A DNA stretch of 64,000 nt from Tistlia consotensis USBA 355 (GCF_900177295.1 NZ_FWZX01000014.1:85339-149338), one strand, 5' to 3'. Positions 19,142 through 28,524 are shown, numbered from the stretch's first letter. Notes: a model not told the origin generated them from the letters alone. Translations and numbers: made by a program.

Positions 19142-19608
19142 TGCCGGCCGGCGGCCTGGACCTGGACAGCCTGCCCTCGAAGGTCGGGTGCGAGCTGGGA
19201 ACGTCGGACTGGCACCTGGTCGATCAGGACCGGGTCTCCGCCTTCGCGGCGGTGACGGAGGACTTCCAGTTCATCCACGTCGATCCCGAACGGGCCGCCG
19301 CCACGCGCTTCGGCGGCACGATCGCCCACGGCTTCCTGCCGCTGTCCCTGCTCTCGGTCCTGTTCCTGGAGGCTTGCGGCGAGGTCCGGGGCGCCGGCCT
19401 GTCGATGAACTACGGGTTCGACTCGGTGCGCTTCATCGCGCCGCTGCGCACGGGCAGGCGCATCCGGGGCCGCTTCGGGCTCAAGGACTGCCTCGAGCGC
19501 CAGCCGGGGCAATGGCGGCTCGTGCTCGAGAGCGCCGTGGAGATCGAGGGGGAGGACAAGCCCGCGCTGGTCGCGGACTGGATCGTCCTGTTGTTGGGCG
19601 AGAGGTGA
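19141..19608 (+). CDS. MaoC-like enoyl-CoA hydratase
   Basis: This 155-residue hot-dog protein carries the hydratase-2 type catalytic pair, Asp41 and His46 (DFQFIHVDPE), and the GGTIAHGFL segment typical of MaoC/PhaJ proteins. It should hydrate a 2-enoyl-CoA to a (3R)-hydroxyacyl-CoA, which the SDR two genes upstream could oxidise. TGATG overlap with the thiolase gene shows coupling. It is the last gene of the run and is followed by two strong hairpins. Confidence 0.9.
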   Translation: MPAGGLDLDSLPSKVGCELGTSDWHLVDQDRVSAFAAVTEDFQFIHVDPERAAATRFGGTIAHGFLPLSLLSVLFLEACGEVRGAGLSMNYGFDSVRFIAPLRTGRRIRGRFGLKDCLERQPGQWRLVLESAVEIEGEDKPALVADWIVLLLGER

Positions 19609-19717
19609 CCGGAGCCCCGGGGGCGAGGCGCCGTTGCCCCGGCATGCGGCCCCGCGTCGAGGCGCTCGGCGCCGCGCCTCCGCCGCTCGTCTTCCAGCTT
19701 CCCCCTAAAGAGAGAAA

Positions 19718-19748
19718 GGCGCGCGAGGGCCGGCATCCCTCGCGCGCC
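19718..19748. terminator. Hairpin after the catabolic operon
   Basis: A perfect 12-bp GC-rich stem (GGCGCGCGAGGG with its complement) with a 7-base loop, preceded by AAAGAGAGAAA. It lies between converging genes and probably stops transcription from the MaoC side. Confidence 0.65.
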
Positions 19749-19770
19749 CGTCCCGCCGGCTGGGCCGCTT

Positions 19771-19796
19771 CCCGGAGGGGCCGGCGGCCCTCCGGG
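19771..19796. terminator. Second hairpin after the catabolic operon
   Basis: CCCGGAGGG and CCCTCCGGG form a perfect 9-bp stem with an 8-base loop, 22 bases after the first hairpin. It lies 43 bases beyond the stop of the small leftward gene and may serve that gene. Confidence 0.55.
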
Positions 19797-19839
19797 TCCC
19801 CCCGGTGCTACCGAGGGGGTCTGCGTCGCCGAGGCTCTG

Positions 19840-20025
19840 TCAGAGGACGCCGGCGATGCGCAGCAGGTCGCCGACCGGGTCGACCAGGCCGGCACCGCTA
19901 TCGATGCCCTGGCCGACCTCGACGCCGCCGCGATGGCGGCGGCGCTCGGCGGAGATCTCGAGCCAGCTCTGCGTCGGCCCGGACTTGCGGGAGCGGCCTT
20001 CGGTCGGTCTGTCGAGCGTGGTCAT
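19840..20025 (-). CDS. Small hypothetical protein
   Basis: A 61-residue open frame starts at ATG 20025 behind GGGGAGAC. The protein is hydrophilic, opens with MTTLDRPTEGRSRKSGP and ends in an amphipathic segment; no domain is recognised. Support is only the ribosome site, the position before a hairpin and the lack of a competing gene. It may be chance. Confidence 0.4.
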   Translation of the reverse strand: MTTLDRPTEGRSRKSGPTQSWLEISAERRRHRGGVEVGQGIDSGAGLVDPVGDLLRIAGVL

Positions 20026-20161
20026 GGCCGTCTCCCCGTCGGGTTTCCTTGGCAAACTGAGGCGGGCCGACCTGTCGCCGGCCGGCGACCCGCGACGGAA
20101 GGCCGCCGGACCGGCGCCGGCGCCCGGTCACCGGCGGATCAGACGGCAGGCGCCGTGAGTG

Positions 20162-20196
20162 CAGCGTGAAAGCCACAGGCGCGCTCGTTCACGCTG
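20162..20196. promoter_or_regulatory. Inverted repeat upstream of the XRE gene
   Basis: CAGCGTGAA and TTCACGCTG are perfect 9-bp arms separated by 17 bases, 75 bases before the XRE regulator start. This is the size and place expected for an autoregulatory operator. Confidence 0.45.
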
Positions 20197-20270
20197 GGCC
20201 GGCAGGGCGCGGACGCACCGGTCGTATGGGGAAGCTGGACGCTGGGCCGTAAAGCTGGCAATCATCATGC

Positions 20271-21296
20271 ATGGATGAGCGGACGACACAGCCGCTCGGC
20301 AGCCTGCCGCATCGCTTCCGCGAGGCCCGCGGGCGACTGTCGCCGGAACGGGCGGCCGCAGCCCTGGGAGTCGCTCCGAGCGCGCTGCTGCAGATCGAGT
20401 CGGGTGACCGGGAGCCGACGGTGGGCCAGATGCTCGGCGCCGCCGAGGCCTACGGGACCGAGCTGCGCAGCCTGCTGTTCGGGCGGCCGAGGACCGATCC
20501 GGCCCTGGCCCATCTGGGCCCGGATCTTGCCGAGCTGCTGCAGGAGTACATGCGCGAGCGGCATCGCGCCGAGCGGGTCGACCAGCTGAGCGACGCCCAG
20601 CTGCAGGACCTCAACCGCGTCATCGCCCGGGTGAGCAGCCTGGGCGGCCTGGTCGAGGACCTGCTGCGCCGCCGGCGCGACGGCGACTCGGGCGCGGCCG
20701 ATCAGCTGTCGGCCCTGACCGATGCGCTGCGGCGCGTCGAGGGCCTTCTCGACCGCGGCGGGATCGTTCCGGGCACGCCGGAGCGCCTGGCCGCCGAGCC
20801 CGCCGAGACGCTGCCGGACTTCACCTTCGAGGATCGTCCGCCCGAGCTGCTGAAGGCACGCCATGCGATCTTCGGCACCGCCATCGCGTGGTTCGAGCGC
20901 ACCGGCGGCCGGGTCGCCGAGGACGAGCTCGGCTTCCAGCGGTTGCTGCCCTGGCTGCAGATCATGCTGCCGACCAGCGACGGCTTTCCCTATCTGCACT
21001 GCGGCGACCGCACGCCGCCCGCCGAGCTGTGGGGCGAGCCGGTGGCGCGCAGCCTGGTCGGCCGCTTCAACCTGCCCGACGGCAGCCTGTGCCGGGCCAG
21101 CGCCCGGGCCTTTCTCGAGATCCATCGCAGCCGCCGGCCGCTGACCCAGGCCTGCCGCGGCCCGATCGTCGTCGGCGGCGTGGCGCGGCCGGAGGCCTGG
21201 CAGCGCTTCGTGCTGCCGCTGCAGTTCCGCGGCTTGGCCTGCATCGCGACCCTGGCCCTGCTCGGCCGCGACCGCGAACCGCCGCTCCTCGGCTGA
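20271..21296 (+). CDS. XRE-type regulator with C-terminal PAS-like domain
   Basis: The 341-residue protein has an N-terminal helix-turn-helix of the XRE class (about residues 12-66: RFREAR... SALLQIESGDREPTVGQ), a helical middle region with an Arg-rich segment (about 90-160), and a C-terminal domain (about 200-330). The last domain contains the YLHCGDRTPPAELWG and GRFNLPDGSLCR segments seen in PAS_5-like sensors. It probably binds DNA in response to a small ligand. A GAF-PAS-PAS cyclase gene follows on the same strand after 141 bases. Confidence 0.72.
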   Translation: MDERTTQPLGSLPHRFREARGRLSPERAAAALGVAPSALLQIESGDREPTVGQMLGAAEAYGTELRSLLFGRPRTDPALAHLGPDLAELLQEYMRERHRAERVDQLSDAQLQDLNRVIARVSSLGGLVEDLLRRRRDGDSGAADQLSALTDALRRVEGLLDRGGIVPGTPERLAAEPAETLPDFTFEDRPPELLKARHAIFGTAIAWFERTGGRVAEDELGFQRLLPWLQIMLPTSDGFPYLHCGDRTPPAELWGEPVARSLVGRFNLPDGSLCRASARAFLEIHRSRRPLTQACRGPIVVGGVARPEAWQRFVLPLQFRGLACIATLALLGRDREPPLLG

Positions 21297-21437
21297 GCCG
21301 GGGCACCGCTTCCGGCCCGCTGGCGCGCCGTTGCGGCCCTCTGCGAAGACGCGCAGATTGCCGGGGAATGGAGCGTTGGAGCTCTCTTGCGCAGTCCGCC
21401 GGCAGGGCCGCCGGCGATCAGGGGGAGTCGGGGGCGC

Positions 21438-23576
21438 ATGACCTCGCCGCGGGACGGTTCGGGCGAAGCCGGTGTCGGCTCCTTCGTCGCGATCCTCGAC
21501 GCGCTCGCCTTCGCCGCCGGCCGGATCGGCACGCTCGGGCCCTGGCAGCGCGACATCCAGGAGCTGCTCGCGCGGCTCGGCCGCGCGGCGGCGGTCAGCC
21601 GGGTCACGCTCTTCGAGGTCCATGAGGATGGCGAGGGCCGGCCGGTCGAGAGCTGCCGCTTCGACTGGGCGGAGCCGGGGCTGGCGCCGCTCTCGGGCGA
21701 TCCGCGCTATCGCAGCATGCCGATCTGGGACGCCAGCGGCCGGGGCCTGGAGGACTGGTCGCTGCGCCGCTCGCGCGGCGAGATCCTGCAGGTCCGCCTC
21801 AGCGAGACCAGCGGCTACGACCGCAAGGTCTTCGAGGAGCAGGGCACCTTCTCGTTCCTGTCCGTGCCGATCTTCGTCGAGGGGCGCTACTGGGGCTTCC
21901 TCGGCTTCGACGACTGCCGCGCGGAGCGCGGCTGGAGCCCGCTGGAGATCAAGGTGCTGGAGATCGCCGCCGCGCTGATCGGCGGCGCGGTCGCCCGCGC
22001 CCGGGCGCAGCGCGACCTCAGGCTCAGCCAGCAGCGCCACGCCCTGGCGGCGCTCGGTGCCGACGACGGCCTCTGGGAGTGGGACCCGCCCGAAGGCACC
22101 GCCTTCCTGTCGCGGCGCTGCCGCCGCATCCTGGGGCTCGTCGCCGGCGGCGACGGAGAGATCTTCGCCGAGCTGTCGCGCCGGCTGCAGCCGTCCCGGG
22201 GCGGCGACCTCGACGGCTTCTTCGCCGCCTGCTTCGCGGAGCGGCGGCGCAGCTTCGAGGTCGAGTGCCGCCTCGTCGCACCGGAGGGGCCGACGGCAGG
22301 CGCGGCACGCTGGATCGTGCTGCGCGGCGTCATCCTCTACGCCGTCGGACGGCCGCAGCGCGTCGTCGGCAGCCTGCGGGACATCAGCGACCGCAAGCGC
22401 ACGCAGCTCGAGCTCGAGCGCAAGGAGCACCTGCTGCGCGCCGTCGTCGACAGCGTGCCGGCGCTCATCAACGTCAAGGACCGGCAGTCCCGCTACCTGC
22501 TGATGAACCGCTACCAGGGCGAGGTCTACGGGATCGACCCCCAGGCGGCGATCGGCCTGACCTCGAGCGACATCGTCGGTGCCGCCTACGGCGACCGCTC
22601 GCGCGAGCTCGATCTCGAGGTGCTGGCTGCCGGCAGGCCCCAACCCTTCAGCGAGCGCGACTTCGTCGACGTCTCGGGCCGGCCGCGCACCTGGTACACG
22701 GCGAAGATGCCGCTGCTCGGCGGCGCGCCGGACGAGGGAGGGACCGCCGAGGCCGTCGAGGGCGTGATCACCGTGGCGCTCGACGTCACGGCGCTGAAGG
22801 CCGAGCGCCGCGCGCGGGCCCAGCTGTCGCGTTTCGTGGCGCCGGCGCTGGTCGACCTGGTGGCGGCGGCCGACGAGCCCTTCGGGCCGCCGCGCCAGCA
22901 GACCGCCGCGGTGCTGTTCGCCGATCTGGTCGGCTTCACCGGCCTCGCCGAGCGCTGGCCGCCGCACGTCGTCTTCGCGCTGCTGCGCGAGTTCCACGAT
23001 CACGGGGCGCGGGCGGTCTTCGACACCGGCGGCACCCTGACCAAGTTCACCGGCGACGGCTTCATGGCGACCTTCGGCCTGCCGCGCAGCAGCGCCAGTG
23101 ACGCCGGGAACGCCCTCGCCTGCGCCCGGGCGCTGTCGGCCGCGGTCGACAGCTTCAACGCCTGGCGCGAGGTCGCGCAGCTGCCGGTCGCCCGGGTCGC
23201 GATCGGGGTGCACGTCGGGCCGCTGCTGATCGGCGCGCTGGGCAGCGACAAGCGCACCGAGATCGCCGTGATCGGCGACACCGTCAACGTCGCCAGCCGG
23301 CTCGAAGGGCTGGTGCGCTCGACCGGCGGCGCCATCGCGATCAGCGAGGCGCTGGCCGAGGCCGTCGCGGCCGGAGTCGGCGAGGCGACCGCGGCGCGGC
23401 TGCTCGACGGCTTCGAGCCGCTGCCGCCGCAGCGGCTGCGCGGCCGGTCCGAGGCGGTCGGCGTGCGCATCTTCCCGGGCCCTCCGGCCACGGCCGCCGT
23501 CACCGCGGCGGGCCGCGTTCCGCTGCCGGACCATCCGGACGCACCGCCCGAGCCACCCCCCGAGCCGACCGCCTGA
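21438..23576 (+). CDS. GAF-PAS-PAS class III adenylate cyclase
   Basis: The 712-residue protein has a GAF domain (about 20-190), two PAS domains (about 205-325 and 335-465) and a class III cyclase domain (about 485-665). The cyclase has metal-binding Asp496 (FADLVGF) and Asp540 (TGDGF), adenine-selecting Lys536 and Asp614, and transition-state Asn617 and Arg621 (NVASR). All are present, so it should be active and favour ATP. No membrane helix is seen, so sensing is cytoplasmic. A strong purine-rich ribosome site precedes ATG 21438. The Pro-rich tail is probably unstructured. Confidence 0.93.
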   Translation: MTSPRDGSGEAGVGSFVAILDALAFAAGRIGTLGPWQRDIQELLARLGRAAAVSRVTLFEVHEDGEGRPVESCRFDWAEPGLAPLSGDPRYRSMPIWDASGRGLEDWSLRRSRGEILQVRLSETSGYDRKVFEEQGTFSFLSVPIFVEGRYWGFLGFDDCRAERGWSPLEIKVLEIAAALIGGAVARARAQRDLRLSQQRHALAALGADDGLWEWDPPEGTAFLSRRCRRILGLVAGGDGEIFAELSRRLQPSRGGDLDGFFAACFAERRRSFEVECRLVAPEGPTAGAARWIVLRGVILYAVGRPQRVVGSLRDISDRKRTQLELERKEHLLRAVVDSVPALINVKDRQSRYLLMNRYQGEVYGIDPQAAIGLTSSDIVGAAYGDRSRELDLEVLAAGRPQPFSERDFVDVSGRPRTWYTAKMPLLGGAPDEGGTAEAVEGVITVALDVTALKAERRARAQLSRFVAPALVDLVAAADEPFGPPRQQTAAVLFADLVGFTGLAERWPPHVVFALLREFHDHGARAVFDTGGTLTKFTGDGFMATFGLPRSSASDAGNALACARALSAAVDSFNAWREVAQLPVARVAIGVHVGPLLIGALGSDKRTEIAVIGDTVNVASRLEGLVRSTGGAIAISEALAEAVAAGVGEATAARLLDGFEPLPPQRLRGRSEAVGVRIFPGPPATAAVTAAGRVPLPDHPDAPPEPPPEPTA

Positions 23577-23958
23577 GGCCTTCCGGCAGCCGCGCAGGCG
23601 GCCCGGCGCGCACGGCGGAACGGCCCGGCGCGTCTTTTCGCTTCCGGGGGAAGTCTCGACGGCTGCTATTCGCCGCTCGAAACGTGACCATGCGGGTCTG
23701 CGGCACGAGGTGTTTACGATTTTTGGGGCGGCGGTGCCCTTCCCGCTAGGTCTGGGGATACTTCGTTTCCTCATGAACAAGATGCACGACATATTCGCAT
23801 CAAGTAAATTGTCAGGTTGTATGAATGAATATGCTGCACGCGTCTTCGAATCGGCATGTTTCCTGAGGTTCTGAGAAATAGTTACAGTTCATTAACCCAA
23901 TGGATTTCAGCTGATAGGAGGTATCTGGATCAGATTCCCGGAAATCTGGGGGAAAGCC
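23577..23958. other. AT-richer promoter region of the chemoreceptor gene
   Basis: This gap is clearly richer in A and T than its surroundings from about 23700 on, which suggests promoter DNA. CAGATT and AATCTG (23931-23936, 23943-23948) form a small hairpin just before the GGGGGAAAG ribosome site of the receptor gene. No other gene is supported. Confidence 0.5.
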
Positions 23959-25659
23959 ATGAACAGCAAGATGGCCGATTGGCCGATCGGACAGAAGATA
24001 CTTGGCATCGTGCTTCTGCTCGGCGTCGTCTCTGCCGCGATCGCCGGCACCGGCGTGTTCTCCGTCGACCGGCTGGTCCGGTCTGCCGACGATCTGGGCA
24101 ACTCCGCCGACGAGATCAGGCTCGGCGCGCGCTTCAACGCCGAGGTGATGGCGCTCAGCCAGGTCGAGTACCATCTGGCGGCGGATCCCGGGCAGGTCTC
24201 TGCGCTGCAGCCGCAGATCGAGAAGCTCGAGGGCGAGGCCCGCGAGCTGCTCGACGCGGCGACCGCGGACTCGTCGGGCGAGGGCCGCCGGCAGCTGGCG
24301 GAAATCGACGGTGCCTTCGGCGACTACATGAAGGCGCTCGAGAGCGTCGTCGCGGTCGCCGGAAAGGCCGGCAAGGTCGAGCTCACCGCCGAGCAGCGGT
24401 CGGTGCTGTCGGCGGTCCAGGATTCCCAGAAGGAGGTCGCGCTGCTCCACGAGAAGGCCGCGGCCTACGTCGACTTCGTCGAGGCGCACAGCCGCTAGGT
24501 GTCGATGTCCGCCGACAGCATGGCCTCGACCGCCTATTCGCTGATGATCGGCATCGGCCTCGTCGGCGTGCTCGGCGGCATCGCGATCGGCTTCTTCCTG
24601 TCGCGCAGCACGATCGTCCGGCCGCTCAACGCCTCGGTCGGCACGCTGCGCCGGCTCGCCGAAGGCGACCTCGAGGTCGAGATCGCCAACCGCGAGCGCA
24701 AGGACGAGATCGGCGACATCGCCCGGGCGCTCGCGGTCTTCAAGGACGGTGCCCTGGAACAGCGCCGGCTGGTCGCCGAGCAGGAGCAGGAGGCCCGGCG
24801 CAAGGCCGAGCGGGCCGAGCGCATCCAGGCGACGACGGCGCGGTTCGAGAAGCAGGTCGACGAGATCCTCGACACGCTGAGCTCGGCCGCCAGCGAGCTC
24901 GAGGCGACCGCCAGCTCGATGGCCTCGACGGCGGAGGAGGGAGCGGCGCAGAGCGCGGCCGTCGCCTCAGCCTCGACCCAGGCGGCGAACAGCGTGCAGA
25001 CCGTGGCCTCGGCGACCGAGGAGCTGACCGCCTCGATCCGCGACGTCAGCAGCCAGATCAGCAAGACCTCCTCGATCGCCGGCGAGGCCTCGCAGAAGAG
25101 CGCGGCGGCGGTCTCGCAGATCGACGTGCTGCGCGAAGGCGCGGGGCGGATCGGCGAGGTCGTGACGCTGATCCAGGAGATCGCCGAGCAGACCAACCTG
25201 CTGGCGCTGAACGCGACGATCGAGGCGGCGCGGGCCGGCGAGGCCGGCAAGGGCTTCGCCGTGGTCGCCTCCGAGGTCAAGAACCTGGCCAACCAGACCG
25301 CCCAGGCGACCCAGGAGATCTCCTCCCAGATCGAGGCGATGCAGCGCGGCGTCGAGACCACGGTCCCGGTGATCGGCGCGATCTCGGAGGTCATCGAGCA
25401 GCTCAACGGAATCGCCGCGGCGGTGGCCGCGACGACCGAGGAGCAGGCCGCGACGACCGACGAGATCAGCCGCAGCGTCACCGAGGCGGCGAAGGGCACC
25501 GAGGAGGTCTCGAAGAACGTCCATGGCATCCGCGAGGCCTCGGAGACGACCAGCTCGGCGTCCTCCCAGGTGCTGACCGCCGCCGGCTCCGTCGCCGAGA
25601 AGTCTGAGACCCTGAAGAAGGAGGTCCGCGACTTCCTCCACGACGTGCAGGCCGCCTGA
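23959..25659 (+). pseudogene. Methyl-accepting chemotaxis protein split by an in-frame TAG
   Basis: One frame runs from ATG 23959 to the stop at 25657-25659 but is cut by TAG at 24496-24498 (codon 180). The first part has a membrane helix (about residues 10-32) and a helical periplasmic sensor. The second part has the second membrane helix, a HAMP domain and a full signalling domain with the conserved tip ([20 protein letters not shown]). A GTG directly after the TAG and an ATG at 24505 could restart translation and give a one-helix receptor lacking its sensor. The rest of the frame looks intact, so the stop is recent, is read through, or is a sequence error. CAG to TAG would be a single change. 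Confidence 0.85.
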
Positions 25660-25683
25660 CCGCGTTCGCGACCGTCTCGACAC

Positions 25684-25721
25684 GACGACCCGGTGCGGCT
25701 TCCCTGCGCCGGGGCGTCGTC
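25684..25721. terminator. Hairpin between converging genes
   Basis: GACGAC and GTCGTC plus an inner CCGG pair form a bulged stem between the chemoreceptor and CitE-like genes. It could stop transcription from both sides, but it has no T run. Confidence 0.4.
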
Positions 25722-25729
25722 CGTGACGG

Positions 25730-26611
25730 TCAGTCCCGGCCCGCCAGTGCCGAGGCCCGGGACAGCAGGGCCTCGGCGTTGCGGACGCTCGGCACCTCGA
25801 CCAGGTGGCCATCGAGCAGGACACGGTCGCGGCCGGCCGCCCGCGCCGCCTCGAAGGCGGCGACCAGGCGCTCGGCCGCGGCGACCTCGCCGGCCGAGGG
25901 CGTGAAGGCGGCGTTGATCGGCCCGGCATGGGCCGGCGCGACCGCCGACTTGGCGTGGAAGCCGAGAGCCCTGGCGCCGGCGCAGCTGGCGGCCAGGCCC
26001 GCCTCGTCGGCGAAGGTGTAGGGGTAGTCGATCGAGAGCGCCCCGGCGGCGACGCAGGCGGCGTGGAAGAAGGCGCGGGCGAAGGCGATCTCGCCGCCCT
26101 CCCGGCTGCGCGGCGCGCCGAGGTCGGCGGTCAGGTCCTCGCTGGCCAGCAGGCAGCCGGCGACGCGCGGGTCGGCGCCGGCGATCTCGCGGGTCTGGAA
26201 CAGGGCGGCGGCGCTCTCGACGTTGGGCACCAGCCGGGTCGAGCCGGCGGCGAGGCCGTGGCGCCGTTCCTCGGCGCCGACCGCCTCGGCGAGCGCCGCG
26301 ACGTCGGCCGGCCCGGCGACCTTGGGCAGCATCACGACCTCGGGCGCGCCGGCCATCACCGCGGCCAGGTCGTCGCGGCCGTCGCCGGCCAGCGGATTGA
26401 CCCGGACCGCCGAGACGGCGCCGGCCGCACGCCAGGCGGCGAGCAGTGCCGGGGCGGCCGCCCGCGCCGCCGGCCGGCCGCCGGGCGGGGTGAAGTCCTC
26501 GAGCTCCAGGATCACGACGTCGGCGCCGCTCTCGGCGGCGGTCTCCGCGCGGGCGTCCGGGCCGCCGACGAACAGCCAGGAGCGGCAGAGCGAGAAGGGG
26601 TTGCCGGTCAT
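25730..26611 (-). CDS. CitE-like HpcH/HpaI aldolase family protein
   Basis: This 293-residue protein has the landmarks of the citrate lyase beta/malyl-CoA lyase group: RSWLFVGG at the N-terminus, DVVILELEDFTPP, the metal-binding Glu in PNVES, and LASEDLTADLG. It should cleave or form a C-C bond of a CoA thioester or 2-keto acid with Mg2+. No citrate lyase alpha or gamma genes are nearby, so it is probably a stand-alone lyase or thioesterase. The usual VPG after the first strand is VGG. Confidence 0.85.
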   Translation of the reverse strand: MTGNPFSLCRSWLFVGGPDARAETAAESGADVVILELEDFTPPGGRPAARAAAPALLAAWRAAGAVSAVRVNPLAGDGRDDLAAVMAGAPEVVMLPKVAGPADVAALAEAVGAEERRHGLAAGSTRLVPNVESAAALFQTREIAGADPRVAGCLLASEDLTADLGAPRSREGGEIAFARAFFHAACVAAGALSIDYPYTFADEAGLAASCAGARALGFHAKSAVAPAHAGPINAAFTPSAGEVAAAERLVAAFEAARAAGRDRVLLDGHLVEVPSVRNAEALLSRASALAGRD

Positions 26612-26688
26612 GGCGTCAGCATAGCCGATTCCCCGGCGCCGCTCCCCGTCGTGGCGGAGGTGTCGGCGGCGACGGTCCGCCCGGGGAC

Positions 26689-27261
26689 TCAGCGCACCTC
26701 GAACGGCAGCTCGACGGACGCGTCCTCGCCCGAGACCTTGTCGTGGAAGGTGTAGCGCAGCAGGTAGCGGCCGGCCGGCGCACCGGTCAGGTTGAGCGTC
26801 AGGTGGGCGAAGATCTCGAGGTTGCGCTCCTGGCTGCGGAACTTGAAGTTGCCGAAGCCGCGCTGGCCGGCGGCGATCCGTCCGTCCGGCAGCTGCAGCT
26901 CGAAGTCGACCACGAACTCCGCGTGGTTGGCGCCGTCGGCCTGGGTCCAGGCGACGCCGATCGGCTCGACGTAGGCGATCAGCGGCTCGTCGGTGGCGAA
27001 GACCGTATCGCGGCGCGGGCGGTAGATGCCGAAGCCCTGCGGAGCCCCCTGGACGAACAGTGCCTTGCGGAAGCCGAAGGGGATCCGCGCGGCGGTCCGG
27101 ATCAGCGCGTCGCGCGCGGCCTCGAAGGCCGCGGCGTCGCCGCCCGTTCCGGACTCGGTCGCCTCCGGATGCGCCCTGAGGTAGGCCGGGTCGCCGGCCA
27201 GGACAGGCGCCGCCGCCAGGGCGGCGAGCAGCGGCAGGACAGGAAGCAGCGGGATGCGCAT
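26689..27261 (-). CDS. Exported protein of unknown function
   Basis: The 190-residue protein has a clear signal peptide (residues 1-22, ending VLAGD) and a beta-rich mature part with an LQLPDGRIAAGQRG segment that resembles the cell-surface or periplasmic beta-sandwich type. No family was recognised. It starts 25 bases after the stop of the larger exported protein gene on the same strand (27287-28447), with a GGGAGC ribosome site, so the two are co-transcribed. Confidence 0.7.
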   Translation of the reverse strand: MRIPLLPVLPLLAALAAAPVLAGDPAYLRAHPEATESGTGGDAAAFEAARDALIRTAARIPFGFRKALFVQGAPQGFGIYRPRRDTVFATDEPLIAYVEPIGVAWTQADGANHAEFVVDFELQLPDGRIAAGQRGFGNFKFRSQERNLEIFAHLTLNLTGAPAGRYLLRYTFHDKVSGEDASVELPFEVR

Positions 27262-27286
27262 GGCGAGCTCCCAGGGATCGGGGCGT

Positions 27287-28447
27287 TCAGGGCAGCCTGT
27301 CGGCCATCAGGCGGGCGACCGGCTCGGCCAGGGCGACGGGGCGCGCGACGATGCGGACGATGGCCTCGCCCTTGTGGAACACGATCGTGGCGTTGCTGCC
27401 CGGCTGGAGGTCGTCGCTCGCCGGCAGGGTCAGGTTGTCCCATTCGCCGAGGCCCAGGCTGCCGGTGCGCATCTCGCCGAGCGCCAGCTTCGGGTCGGCC
27501 ATGATCCTGTCCATCTTGCGCAGGCGGGCCAGGGCCTCGGGCGTGCCGCTGGTCAGGGTGACCCCCAGCGCCGGCCCCGGATCGCCGACCAGCTCGTAGA
27601 CGATCTCGACCCGCCGGATGCCCGCCGGCACGTTCGGCACCGGATGGGCCGGCACCTGCACCCGCCAGCGCAGATCGGGCCGCTTGGCGTAGGGCGGCAG
27701 CTCCTCCGGCGCCGGCAGGAAAGCCTCGAGCGGTCCGGATGCGAGATCGCGGGCCGCGCGCCCGGACGCCGTCTTGCCCGCCGGAGCGGCAGGGGGCGAG
27801 GCGGTCGCGGAGGAAGCGCCGCTCGACGCGGAGCCGCCGGCCGGAGGAGTCGCCGGCGCGGGGCCCGGGCCGGCCTTCGTCGCCGGCGCGCGCGCCGTCA
27901 CCGAGGCGACGGTCAGCGACTGGAAGATCCTGTCCGCCTCGGTACGCCGCTGCGCGGCCTGTGCGCTCGGGATGATCCACCAGAGGAAATAGCCGGTCTC
28001 GCCGGCGGCCGCATAGAAGGCGTGGACGACGGCGTCGAAGGTGCCCTGGCCCTCGTCGTAGGAGCCGACATAGGTGACGTAGTTGCCCTCCAGGCCGTTG
28101 ATGCTGTGACGCACGCGGTCGACGGCCCGGCCGCCGGTCAGCATGTCGGACAGCACGGTGCTCTCGAAGGCCTGCATCATCTGGTCCGCCGTCACCGGCC
28201 GGCCGGCCGGCACCGCCGTGATCGAGACGGCGACGGCCTCGTCGGGACTGAGGCCGATCACCGTGTGGCCCGGCGGCTGCTCCAGGCGCTGCACGGTCCA
28301 GGAGTCCGGGAACCAGATCCGGTAGCCCGCCGCGGCATCCTCGCGCCAGCCGGCCTCGGCGCCGACGGCCAGCAGGACGAGCGCGCCGATCAGCGCTGCG
28401 AGCCTTACGAGCCGGGGAAGGGCGGTGCGGCGTCGCGTGGCGGTCAT
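27287..28447 (-). CDS. Exported two-domain protein with a PsbP/DcrB-like N-terminal domain
   Basis: The 386-residue protein has a signal peptide (about 1-32), a first domain (about 33-190) opening GYRIWFPDSW, then an Ala/Pro/Ser/Gly-rich linker (about 190-240) and a second domain that ends the protein. The GY-x-x-x-x-P-x-x-W start and the following strand pattern resemble the PsbP/DcrB fold, and a similar domain is found in the divergent gene at 28611. Function is unknown; location is probably periplasmic. The ribosome site is GGAGGGAG. Confidence 0.68.
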   Translation of the reverse strand: MTATRRRTALPRLVRLAALIGALVLLAVGAEAGWREDAAAGYRIWFPDSWTVQRLEQPPGHTVIGLSPDEAVAVSITAVPAGRPVTADQMMQAFESTVLSDMLTGGRAVDRVRHSINGLEGNYVTYVGSYDEGQGTFDAVVHAFYAAAGETGYFLWWIIPSAQAAQRRTEADRIFQSLTVASVTARAPATKAGPGPAPATPPAGGSASSGASSATASPPAAPAGKTASGRAARDLASGPLEAFLPAPEELPPYAKRPDLRWRVQVPAHPVPNVPAGIRRVEIVYELVGDPGPALGVTLTSGTPEALARLRKMDRIMADPKLALGEMRTGSLGLGEWDNLTLPASDDLQPGSNATIVFHKGEAIVRIVARPVALAEPVARLMADRLP

Positions 28448-28524
28448 CGGTTCTCCCTCCGGCCCCGGCCGTCACGACGGGGCGCTCTTCGAGGCCGGAC
28501 CATCGGTCAAAGCCGTCAGTCCGC

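Noticed and set aside
20265..23792. Very long open frame on the minus strand opposite the XRE and cyclase genes
   Set aside because: It is the antisense of two well-supported genes, is made of Arg/Gly/Ala/Gln-rich low-complexity sequence, and matches no family. It results from the rarity of stop codons in GC-rich DNA.
24496..24498. TAG recoded to an amino acid across the genome
   Set aside because: Many intact genes here end in TAG (for example at 9017, 13761, 14962 and 17968) with clear downstream starts, so TAG is a normal stop.
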